From positions 4,588,001 to 4,652,000 of the forward strand of contig JAXMBC010000001.1 of the NCBI GenBank assembly GCA_046350055.1: a DNA stretch of 64,000 nucleotides, read 5' to 3'. Below, in pieces: positions 33,942 through 41,691 of this stretch. The stretch is from JAEUIE01 sp046350055 (GTDB taxonomy: Bacteria > Planctomycetota > Planctomycetia > Gemmatales > HRBIN36). The notes beneath the pieces are model-generated. The model was not told where the DNA came from, did not search any database, and saw only the letters and a program-made list of their open reading frames with translations. The position numbers and the translations under genes were made by a program. Numbering within the stretch: the first letter of the stretch is position 1; each line of letters starts with the position of its first letter.

Positions 33942-36900
33942 ATGTCACGTTTCTTCATAGATCGACCGGTCTTCGCCAATGTGATAGCCGTGGTGACGAT
34001 CCTCTTTGGCATCGTCTCGCTGTACCGGCTGCCCGTCGAACGCTACCCCGCGATCACACCACCGACCGTCGTCGTGAGTGCGGTTTACCCAGGGGCCAAT
34101 GCGAAGGTTGTCGCCGACACGGTAGCTGCTCCCATCGAACAGCAGGTCAACGGCACCGAGAACATGATGTACATGTCTTCGACCAGTTCCGCCGATGGCT
34201 CCTATGCGCTTACCATTACCTTCGAGATTGGCACCAACCTCGACGATGCACAGGTACTGATCCAGAACCGCATTGCCATCGCTGAACCAAGTCTGCCGGA
34301 AGAAGTGCGCCGACAAGGCCTTTCAGTCAAAAAACAGTCGTCTAACATCGTACTGGCGGTTTCCCTCACATCGCCAAGCAAGAAGTATGATGCTCTGTTC
34401 CTCTCCAACTATGCTACCCTTCGCCTGCGCGATGAACTCAGTCGCGTCGAAGGCGTAGGTGACGTCATGGTGCGTGGCGTGGGGTCGTACGCCATGCGTA
34501 TCTGGATTGATCCTGACAAGCTCGCTGCCAAGCAGATGACGACGCAGGATGTGATCGCCGCTCTCGCCCGGCAGAACGTGCAAGTCGCCGCAGGGCAGAT
34601 AGGCCAGCCCCCGCTACCAGCCGGTCAGCGATTTCAGATGACGGTCACGACCCTGGGTCGCCTCACCGATCCGGAGCAGTTCGAATCTATCGTTCTGAAA
34701 ACCGGTACTGCCGGACAGGTCGTCTATGTACGTGATGTCGCCAAGGTGGAACTCGGCGCTCAGACTTATGACTCCTTCGCGTCGCGCAACGGCATGGACT
34801 CTGCAAACATCCTCATCTATCAGCTTCCCGGCTCCAACGCGATCAATGTCGCCAAGAACATACGCACCGCGATGGAACGCATCAAGCCGACACTGCCTGA
34901 TGGCATGGAGTACGCGATTCCCTTTGATACCACCAAGTTTGTCGATGCCGCCATCACCGAAGTCTACAGGACCCTCTTCGAAGCAGGCGTGCTGGTGCTC
35001 ATCGTCATACTGGTCTTCCTGCAAAGCTGGCGTGCGTTGCTGGTACCTGCGACTACGGTCCCGGTTACTATCATTGGTGCCTTTGCCTTCATGCCAGCCA
35101 TGGGTTTTTCGGTGAACATGCTTACGCTGTTCGGGCTGGTGCTTGCCATCGGCATCGTCGTGGATGATGCGATTGTGATCGTGGAGAATGCCGCCCACCA
35201 CATCGAACGAGGCCTCGCTCCGCGGGAAGCAACTATCAAAGCCATGTCCGAAGTGACAGGACCGGTCATCGCCATTACGCTGGTCTTAATGGCGGTGTTT
35301 CTGCCCACCGCGTTTATGGGAGGCATTACCGGTCAGCTCTATCGCCAGTTTGCCCTTACCATCGCCGCCACCGCCTTTATCAGCGCTGTTAATGCACTGA
35401 CTCTCAAGCCAGCCCAGTGTGCGTCCTATCTTCGCCCCCACACCGGCAAAAACATCTTCACCCGCATCTTCGACTTTGTCTATCGCCCCATCGAACGGGG
35501 CTACACGTGGATCGTCAGGCAGCTACTCAAAGTCTGGGTGCTGATGCTCCTCGTCTTCGCTGGTCTGGCTGTCTTTACCGGCTGGTGGTACCAGAAGACG
35601 CCGACAGGCTTTCTGCCCACCGAGGACCAAGGCTACGTGATGATCTCAGTCAACCTTCCAGATGCTGCCTCGCTTGACCGGACCCGTGAGGTGATGGATC
35701 GCATGAGCGAGATCTTCAAACGCACCGAAGGCGTAGAGCACTGGTTTGTCATTGGTGGCTTCTCGATGCTCGAAGGCACAGCTGCTCCTAACGCAGCCAC
35801 CTGCTTTGCCGCCTGGACCGACTGGTCGAAACGCACCACGCCGGAGTTGCAACAGGAAGCCCTCGTCGCCAAGCTGCAGGCCGAATTTGCCCGCATTCAG
35901 GAACCGTTCGTCCTCGTGCTGGTGCCACCTGCTATTCAGGGCCTTGGCGTCTCCGGTGGTTTCCAGATGCAGATCGAAGACCGTGAAGGTGTGGGCCGCG
36001 ATATTCTCGCCGAACGCACGCAAGCCGTTATTGATGCCGCCCGCAAGCACCCGGAAATCGGCATGGCCAGCACCACTTTCCGCGCCGGCGTGCCTCAGAT
36101 TTACCTCAACATTGATCGAACCAAGGTTGAACGCATGGGCGTGCTCCTGAGCGATGTGTTCGCCACGCTGCAGGCCAACCTCGGCTCAGTCTATGTGAAT
36201 GACTTCAACAAGTTCGACCGAACCTACCAGGTGCGTGTGCAGGCCGATGCCCCTTTCCGAGGCGATCCCGACCGCATGCGGAAACTCGAAGTTAAGAACC
36301 GCCAGGGGGGTCGAGTGCCACTCGCCACGCTGCTCGGGGTGGAATCCCGCATCGGTGCCCAGTCCATCACCCGCTACAACCTCTACCAGACCGCCACCAT
36401 CAACGGTGGCTCCGCTCCCGGAGCCAGCTCCGGCGAAGCCCTCAAAGTCATGGAAGATGTGGCGAACGCAACACTGCCACGGGCAATGGGCTTCGACTGG
36501 ACCGGCATAGCCTTCCAGGAAAAGCGTATCACAGGTGAAGCCGTCGTCGTCTTCGCCCTTGCGGTGCTACTGGTCTACCTGGTGTTGGCCGCGCAATACG
36601 AAAACTGGATCCTGCCCCTGGCGGTTATCCTCGTCGTGCCACTCGGTTTGCTGGGGGTAGTGGCTGCAGTCTACTTCCGCCACATGGATAACAACATTTA
36701 CACCCAGATTGGCGTGGTGCTCATCATCGCCCTTGCCAGCAAGAACGCCATCCTGATCGTTGAGTTTGCTCGAGAATTGCGTCTCAAAGGCCGCACCATT
36801 CGTGAAGCTGCCGTGGAAGCTGCGCAGATGCGGTTCCGACCTATCCTGATGACGAGCTTTGCATTTATCCTCGGTGTGATGCCACTGGTCTGGGCCAAAG

Positions 36901-37076
36901 GCGCTGCTGCCGCCAGCCGGCAAGCACTGGGTACCGCCGTCTTCGGCGGGATGATCACTTCGACAGTGCTCGCCGTCTTCTTCGTGCCGGTCTTCTACGT
37001 TGCCATTCAAGGGTTGATTGAACTGATCTCCGGACCACCCAAGATGCATGGGGAGGGGGACGTAGTCACTCATTAA
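33942..37076 (+). CDS. RND multidrug efflux transporter (AcrB/HAE1 family)
   Basis: This encodes 1044 residues, the usual length. The start MSRFFIDRPVFANVIAVV is the standard TM1 opening. The proton-relay Asp pair lies in TM4 at D408-D409 (GIVVDDAIVIVEN), and the RND signature GPVIAITLVLMAVFLPTAFMGG follows. Two large periplasmic loops contain GVGDVMVRG and FQMQIEDREGVG. The gene lies 43 bases after its adaptor gene, forming an operon. Substrates cannot be predicted; aminoacyl-type organic compounds or drugs are usual. Confidence 0.93.
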   Translation: MSRFFIDRPVFANVIAVVTILFGIVSLYRLPVERYPAITPPTVVVSAVYPGANAKVVADTVAAPIEQQVNGTENMMYMSSTSSADGSYALTITFEIGTNLDDAQVLIQNRIAIAEPSLPEEVRRQGLSVKKQSSNIVLAVSLTSPSKKYDALFLSNYATLRLRDELSRVEGVGDVMVRGVGSYAMRIWIDPDKLAAKQMTTQDVIAALARQNVQVAAGQIGQPPLPAGQRFQMTVTTLGRLTDPEQFESIVLKTGTAGQVVYVRDVAKVELGAQTYDSFASRNGMDSANILIYQLPGSNAINVAKNIRTAMERIKPTLPDGMEYAIPFDTTKFVDAAITEVYRTLFEAGVLVLIVILVFLQSWRALLVPATTVPVTIIGAFAFMPAMGFSVNMLTLFGLVLAIGIVVDDAIVIVENAAHHIERGLAPREATIKAMSEVTGPVIAITLVLMAVFLPTAFMGGITGQLYRQFALTIAATAFISAVNALTLKPAQCASYLRPHTGKNIFTRIFDFVYRPIERGYTWIVRQLLKVWVLMLLVFAGLAVFTGWWYQKTPTGFLPTEDQGYVMISVNLPDAASLDRTREVMDRMSEIFKRTEGVEHWFVIGGFSMLEGTAAPNAATCFAAWTDWSKRTTPELQQEALVAKLQAEFARIQEPFVLVLVPPAIQGLGVSGGFQMQIEDREGVGRDILAERTQAVIDAARKHPEIGMASTTFRAGVPQIYLNIDRTKVERMGVLLSDVFATLQANLGSVYVNDFNKFDRTYQVRVQADAPFRGDPDRMRKLEVKNRQGGRVPLATLLGVESRIGAQSITRYNLYQTATINGGSAPGASSGEALKVMEDVANATLPRAMGFDWTGIAFQEKRITGEAVVVFALAVLLVYLVLAAQYENWILPLAVILVVPLGLLGVVAAVYFRHMDNNIYTQIGVVLIIALASKNAILIVEFARELRLKGRTIREAAVEAAQMRFRPILMTSFAFILGVMPLVWAKGAAAASRQALGTAVFGGMITSTVLAVFFVPVFYVAIQGLIELISGPPKMHGEGDVVTH

Positions 37077-37094
37077 CTGGCACTGACTTTTCTC

Positions 37095-37607
37095 CTAATA
37101 GGTCAGAAGGCTGAAGCAGTCGTACTCCGTCAACTTGCTGGCACCTTCCAGAAAGCTCAACTCAATCAGGAAAGCACAACCGGCAACTTTCCCCTGGCAC
37201 TGCTCTATGAGCTTGCACGCGGCTTGCATGGTGCCACCGGTGGCAAGCACATCATCAACGAGGAGTACATGATCCCCCGGTTTGAAGGCATCGACATGCA
37301 TGTGCAGGGACGCGGAGCCATACTCGAGATCATAGCTGAACGACGTTGACTGATATGGCAGCTTGCCTGGCTTACGCAATGGAATCAACGGCTTCTTCAA
37401 GAGATATGCCAGCGGCGCTGCCAGCAGAAAGCCGCGGGCCTCAGCTGCGGCGATGGCATCGATTCGCTGCGTCTGGTATCTGGCAGCCAGTTGTTCGATG
37501 GCGTCGCAGAATGCTGCTGGAGTGGAGAGAAGTGGCGTGATGTCTTTGAAGAGGATACCGGGTTTGGGAAAATCGGGCACATCACGAACGAATTGCTTGA
37601 GGTCCAC
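37095..37607 (-). CDS. apt: Adenine phosphoribosyltransferase
   Basis: This encodes 170 residues from GTG 37607, which has AGGAG seven bases upstream (an ATG nine codons earlier is possible). It has the Apt signatures: VPDFPKPGILFKDITPLL, AAEARGFLLAAPLAYLL, PLRKPGKLPYQ, DLEYGSASLHMHVDAFKPGD and the PRPP-binding VLLVDDVLATGGTMQAACKLI. It salvages adenine to AMP with PRPP in the cytosol. It is a single gene, convergent with the RND operon. Confidence 0.93.
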   Translation of the reverse strand: MDLKQFVRDVPDFPKPGILFKDITPLLSTPAAFCDAIEQLAARYQTQRIDAIAAAEARGFLLAAPLAYLLKKPLIPLRKPGKLPYQSTSFSYDLEYGSASLHMHVDAFKPGDHVLLVDDVLATGGTMQAACKLIEQCQGKVAGCAFLIELSFLEGASKLTEYDCFSLLTY

Positions 37608-37676
37608 ACCGCATCTCCTGCTGAGTTGTAACATAACGACTGCATCAGAGTATCAGCCTGAGGAAGCATTGCAACC

Positions 37677-38138
37677 ATGACTTATCAAATCCGACGTGCG
37701 ACAACCGATGATGCAGATGTAGTGGCTGACTTTAACAATCGTCTGGCCATAGAAAGTGAAAACAAGCACCTCGATATGGCCAGGCTGTTCCCCGGAGTGA
37801 AGGCACTGCTCGCGGATGAGAACAAGGGTGTCTATCATCTGGCGTGTGATTCTAACGGTAAACCCATCGGTCAGGTGATGTACACTTACGAATGGAGTGA
37901 TTGGCGTAACGGCTGGTTCTGGTGGATTCAGAGTGTCTATGTAACCGCAGAACACCGTGGCAAGGGTGTGTTCCGACAGGTCTTTCAGCATCTGCAACAA
38001 CAGGCTCAAGCAGCTGGCAATATCATTGGTTTCCGGCTGTATGTGGAAGAGAATAACACACGTGCCCATGAAGTGTATGCCCGCAGTGGTTTTGAGAAGG
38101 CGGGCTACTTCGTACTGGAGAAACTACTTGCTTCGTGA
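37677..38138 (+). CDS. GNAT-family N-acetyltransferase
   Basis: This encodes 153 residues. The GNAT core is clear: YQIRRATTDDADVVADF (start), PIGQVMYTYEWSDWRNGWFWWIQSVYV (beta4), AEHRGKGVFRQVFQHLQQQA for the acetyl-CoA loop Q/R-x-x-G-x-G/A, and GFRLYVEENNTRAHEVYARSGFEKAGY (motif B). It probably acetylates a small amine or peptide N-terminus with acetyl-CoA. The gene is divergent from apt, with a 69-base shared promoter region. Confidence 0.88.
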   Translation: MTYQIRRATTDDADVVADFNNRLAIESENKHLDMARLFPGVKALLADENKGVYHLACDSNGKPIGQVMYTYEWSDWRNGWFWWIQSVYVTAEHRGKGVFRQVFQHLQQQAQAAGNIIGFRLYVEENNTRAHEVYARSGFEKAGYFVLEKLLAS

Positions 38139-38150
38139 AGACACACCTGA

Positions 38151-38690
38151 TCATAGTCCGCCGGGCACAATCTCAAATACTTCAATAGCAGGTTGCAGAT
38201 CGCAGTAAAGAATGCCCAGCCGGCCGTATGCGGTCTTGTCGGTAGGAAATGTCGGCCACGCACCCAGAGCCGGACCCGCTTCCAGGCGTAAATACTGCTT
38301 GACCTCGATATGTCTGAGCACGTCGTGATCGATGAGAACATGACCAAGCGGAGTATCTTCCCGCAGGATGGCTGCCTGTACCGCAGGGTCCAGCATGGAG
38401 AGGTGAATGCGGACGAGGCCGCCCTGCACGATACGTGTTGAACCAACGGGATGCAGAACGATCTGCCTGACGTACCAGTCACCGGCTGCCCTGGGCTTGC
38501 GGCTTTGCAGCACCTTGACACCGATCTTGCAGTGATGAAACTCTTCCATCGCCACAGTCATGTGTCGATCGTGCACGAGTAACTGATGATAGGGCTCGGG
38601 CAATTCTTCAGGCGGGATGACTCTGTACCCAGGCACCGGTAAAGGTGCAGGCAGTGCATTCGAAAGTTCGACCCAACTGAGTTCAGCCAT
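38151..38690 (-). CDS. Chorismate pyruvate-lyase-like (DUF98) protein
   Basis: This encodes 179 residues. The central text LLVHDRHMTVAMEEFHHCKIGVKVL, YVRQIVLHPVGSTRIVQGGLVRIHLSML and EDTPLGHVLIDHDVLRHIEVKQY matches the DUF98/UbiC-like fold, in which chorismate is cleaved to 4-hydroxybenzoate and pyruvate. The Arg and Glu positions of UbiC look conserved in this stretch, though no proof of activity follows. No ubiquinone or phenolic-glycolipid genes lie nearby, and the C-terminus is longer than in UbiC. Confidence 0.7.
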   Translation of the reverse strand: MAELSWVELSNALPAPLPVPGYRVIPPEELPEPYHQLLVHDRHMTVAMEEFHHCKIGVKVLQSRKPRAAGDWYVRQIVLHPVGSTRIVQGGLVRIHLSMLDPAVQAAILREDTPLGHVLIDHDVLRHIEVKQYLRLEAGPALGAWPTFPTDKTAYGRLGILYCDLQPAIEVFEIVPGGL

Positions 38691-38791
38691 TCTGGTGTTA
38701 TATGGCCATCATTATGAGTGCCATATGAAACTATCACATAGCTGGGTAGCAAAAGCCACTCATCACTGAAAACATAGCTACAAACACCAGA

Positions 38792-38817
38792 AGCGAGACT
38801 GGCAAGCCAGCCTCGCT
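38792..38817 (-). terminator. Hairpin terminator candidate
   Basis: AGCGAGACTGGC and GCCAGCCTCGCT form a 12-bp stem with one pair that is G-U on the minus strand, and a two-base core loop. It lies about 20 bases after the stop of the lipoprotein gene. Confidence 0.6.
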
Positions 38818-38837
38818 GAGGAATCTCACCTCCATCA

Positions 38838-39119
38838 TTACTTCTTGGCAGGGCCTTCGTAGGCGTTCTGCTTGGCAGGAGCGTTCAGACGTTCGTCCAC
38901 AGGAGGCTGCTGCATCATGGCGCTACCGTAGGCGGGGTTGCCGAACATTTCCGGGCCGGCGTAGTTGCTGCATTCATTGCACCCTGCAGCCATGCCACCG
39001 TTGTACGATGGAGTGGCGTGGGTGGAACGACCACACTTGCTGTGGCAGCAGCGCCAGAAACAGCCTGTGCTCATGACGAGGCTGAGAAGCATCAAACCAA
39101 GACCAATGCGACGAATCAT
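38838..39119 (-). CDS. Small cysteine-rich lipoprotein
   Basis: This encodes 93 residues starting MIRRIGLGLMLLSLVMSTGC; the lipobox MSTGC puts Cys20 as the lipidated residue. The mature protein has CCHSKCGR and CNECSNY, then a proline/alanine-rich tail. Small lipoproteins like this with a conserved CCH region are frequent in planctomycetes and have no assigned role. A longer frame to 39200 lacks a good start. The 39120-39509 region upstream has no gene. Confidence 0.65.
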   Translation of the reverse strand: MIRRIGLGLMLLSLVMSTGCFWRCCHSKCGRSTHATPSYNGGMAAGCNECSNYAGPEMFGNPAYGSAMMQQPPVDERLNAPAKQNAYEGPAKK

Positions 39120-39509
39120 GGGTGAATCCCCCCGGGCGACCTTCCTCCATGTTGCGCCAAAAAGTGTGTAGCCGCGCATTCCCCTGCGGCATGCATGCAA
39201 GCATGCCCAATAGCAACAGCCTGAGCAAAAGAATGTGTACTACTTGAGAGAATCTACCTGGTTCGTCGGATAGCAGTTCTGACACAACGGGCCAGACAGC
39301 CACAACTGATGAAGCTTCGCTAACGGGAAAAGGGAACCTAACCGGTACAGTTTAACAGGGATGCTCTTGTGTGCTCCGTAGCACTCCAACGAATGACCGA
39401 CATATACCGGGCCTACGAAGGAAGTAAAACACGGGGAGTAGTGCGCTATTCTTCATGCAGAGGTGTGCGAATTGGTGTAACATGGGGCAACTTCCCATGG
39501 AGAACTGAC

Positions 39510-39656
39510 ATGACTCTCTGTCCCGTCGCCCTCGTGGCTGGTTGTAAAAGCTGCCCGATAGTCAATGTCTGCCCACTCAAGTCGGTCATTGGTGACTACA
39601 AGCCAGTACCGGTGGCCAAGGAGCCACCGCCCAAGGAGCCAGTGGAGAAGCAGTAG
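39510..39656 (+). CDS. Small cysteine-motif protein
   Basis: This encodes 48 residues starting MTLCPVALVAGCKSCPIVNV, with GGAG eight bases upstream. Four cysteines (C4, C12, C15, C22) in CPVALVAGCKSCP...CPLK suggest a metal site. The tail is proline/lysine/glutamate-rich (PVAKEPPPKEPVEKQ). It resembles a recurring short planctomycete protein of unknown function. An in-frame start far upstream (39369) is open but unlikely. Confidence 0.6.
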   Translation: MTLCPVALVAGCKSCPIVNVCPLKSVIGDYKPVPVAKEPPPKEPVEKQ

Positions 39657-39940
39657 CGCTATCGTAATTGCAAATGCAGCCCGCTGCGCAAGAAAGGGTT
39701 AGTGTTGCCATCATAGTAATTAATCGCTAATCCCACTCGCCTGCAATCCAATGCGAAGCGACGGTGGGTCTGCAACACGATACCTCATTCACGATCCACC
39801 CCAACATCCAGCCGTTGCATAGAGATGCGCCCCGACATCGAAAAAAAAGGCGATGGCCCTGCAACACCACCCTCGCTTCGCATCGGGTTGCAGGCTTACC
39901 TTTTCCGCTAAACGCGCGATGCTATTGCACGTCCGCCCTT
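39657..39940. other. Gene-free stretch with a GC-rich direct repeat
   Basis: No supported gene was seen. The words CCTGCAACAC and CAACCCGATGCGAAG recur in slightly altered form at about 39740-39900, indicating short dispersed palindromic sequence next to the RAYT remnant. Confidence 0.4.
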
Positions 39941-39975
39941 GCTTGTGCGACGGGCTGTGAGGGCGCTCATCCTTG
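39941..39975 (+). repeat. RAYT-associated palindromic repeat, copy A
   Basis: This reads GCTTGTGCGACGGGCTGTGA and then GGGCGCTCATCCTTG. It matches copies B and C, with B inverted on the far side of the RAYT remnant. Together A and B converge on the transposase gene, the usual REP/RAYT layout. Confidence 0.7.
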
Positions 39976-39987
39976 CTTGACGAATGC

Positions 39988-40478
39988 TCAGCTTGCCTGG
40001 AAGCGTTCGCCTTCTTGTTGATGGATGACGTAGTCCATCACTTCGAAGAGATCGTTCTCGCGGTACAACTCCCGCTTGCTGCCGTTCTCCGACCACCAGT
40101 TCTCCCGAGGCTGGCCCAGTTCGTTGAGCTTGCGGGTGTACCAAGCCTTGAACTGATCGTGAACGACCTTCTTGCTCACACCCCTTGCCGTCACGACGAC
40201 ATGCACATGATTCGTCCGGCAATTGACGGCATGCAGCACCCAGCCCCGGATACGACAATGGTCGGGATGGTCTTTTCCACCACGCTGCGCTGCTGTTTGG
40301 TCAGCGTGATGGCATCCTCAGTCATAAGCAGTTGCGATTCCAGCAGAAGTGCCATATCACCCGCCTGCCACAGTCCTTCACCATCATGCCAGCCACGTTC
40401 ATCCCCCGGCATCCAAGTCCCATAGGTCGTCCAGGTAATGAAGTAGGCAAGAGGATCATCCTGAAGCATGACTCCCAT
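39988..40478 (-). pseudogene. REP-associated tyrosine transposase (Y1/IS200-like), frameshifted
   Basis: The first part (from 40478) gives YFITWTTYGTWMPGDERGW, and the second (39988-40239) HAVNCRTNHVHVVVTARGVSKKVVHDQFKAWYTRKL and WWSENGSKRELY. These are the start and the HUH/Y1 part of RAYT transposases: the two-His motif HVHVVV is present, and the catalytic Tyr is expected within the FKAWYTRKL stretch. One base is missing near 40235, so no full-length protein is made. It is flanked by inverted copies of the 35-51-bp repeat (A and B). Confidence 0.75.
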
Positions 40479-40489
40479 CCTTTAAATCA

Positions 40490-40540
40490 CGAAGGTGAGT
40501 GCCCTCACAGCCCGTCGCGCGAGCCCCACATTCCGCACCT
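40490..40540 (-). repeat. RAYT-associated palindromic repeat, copy B
   Basis: Read on the minus strand it is AGGTGCGGAATGTGGGGCTC, then GCGCGACGGGCTGTGAGGGC and ACTCACCTTCG. It is inverted relative to copy A (39941) and to copy C (41641). It matches copy C over 51 bases with about nine substitutions. Confidence 0.75.
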
Positions 40541-40695
40541 TGTTCAATCGGGCTCGGTGGTGGGCGACGGTGTTTTGTTTCAGGATATTATCCGCAACCC
40601 AAACTCCTGTCGAGCAGACAGTGTGGTCTTTACTAGAATGCGGTGCACCTCAATGACGCGCAACGGGAACTTCGCACGGACGTGGAGAAGTCGCG

Positions 40696-41601
40696 ATGCT
40701 GAGTCAGTCGGCGGCAGCCGAGATGGCGGTGTGCAACCTGGGGCCGTGGCCGTTGTATCAGCCGCTGTTCCACGAACTGGATTTGCCGTCGCTCTTTGAT
40801 CAGCACCTGCCGCGCGATCCACAGCAGGAGTATTCCCACGGCCAGGTGTTGCAATTGCTGTTGCACGCGCGGCTGAATCATCCCCTCGCCTTGATGAACG
40901 TGGCCCAGTGGGCCGAAGAGTCGGGAGTGGCCGCGTTGCAAGGCATCCCCGCCGACAAGCTCAACGATGATCGTCTCGGTCGCGCGCTCGACGCCTTCTT
41001 CGACCATCGCCATTCGCTGCTGGCCCATGTCACCACGGCGACCCTGAAGTGGGCCGACCTCCAACTCACGCGGCTCCACTTCGATCCCACCCACCTTACC
41101 TTCACCGGCAGCTACGATAGTTCAACGCCTCGTCCCGCGCTTTCGCCGCGAGAAGCCACACCGCAGGATGCCGCCCTGGTGACCACCGCTCCGCAGACGA
41201 CGAGTGGCGACGCCCTGTTCACCACCTACAAACAGCAGGCGTATATCGAACGGTCGCATCACGAATACAAGACGCCGCTGGCCGTGGCACCCGTGTTCCT
41301 CAAATCGCCCCGCCGCGTGGAGGCGCTGGTCTGTTTACTGATGCTCGCCCTGCAATTCCGTCAGGTCGTGGAACGTCGCTACCGTCTCCGCCATCCCGAA
41401 GATCAGGAACAGAGTGAACGTCGCATGACCGCCGAAGTCCTGGAGCGTGCCTTCCGCACCTGCCCCATCATCACCTGGACAGAAGCAGGCCGCAATGTCA
41501 TGACGCCGTCGCAAGTGAATCCCCGTCAACGTGACATCCTCGTGTCACTCCGCTTCCCCTCCCTCCACCGACAACTCCTCCCCCACCGCCCCTCCGGATG
41601 A
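40696..41601 (+). pseudogene. IS1634-like transposase with internal deletion
   Basis: The 301-residue frame starts MLSQSAAAEMAV, with the N-terminal DUF4277-like text LGPWPLYQPLFHELDLPSLFDQH and AARQLPADKLNDDRLGRALD-type helices. It ends with the C-terminal half (YKQQAYIERSHHEYKTPLAVAPVFLK, VCLLMLALQFRQVVERRYRLR) of IS1634-family transposases. The full enzyme is usually about 500-600 residues with a DDE core in the middle. Here the sequence jumps from GSYDSS to the C-terminus, so the catalytic core is gone. It is flanked by inverted repeats B and C. Confidence 0.7.
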
Positions 41602-41640
41602 TACATTGACCCCGCCTTCCCCACCTTGCCCCACGACCCA

Positions 41641-41691
41641 AGGTGCGGAATGTGGGGCTTGCGCCGCGGGCTGTGAATGCGCTCATCTTTG
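41641..41691 (+). repeat. RAYT-associated palindromic repeat, copy C
   Basis: This reads AGGTGCGGAATGTGGGGCTT, then GCGCCGCGGGCTGTGAATGC and GCTCATCTTTG. It is an inverted partner of copy B across the transposase remnant. It also supplies the stop codon of the penicillin-acylase gene (TGA at 41683-41685). Confidence 0.7.
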
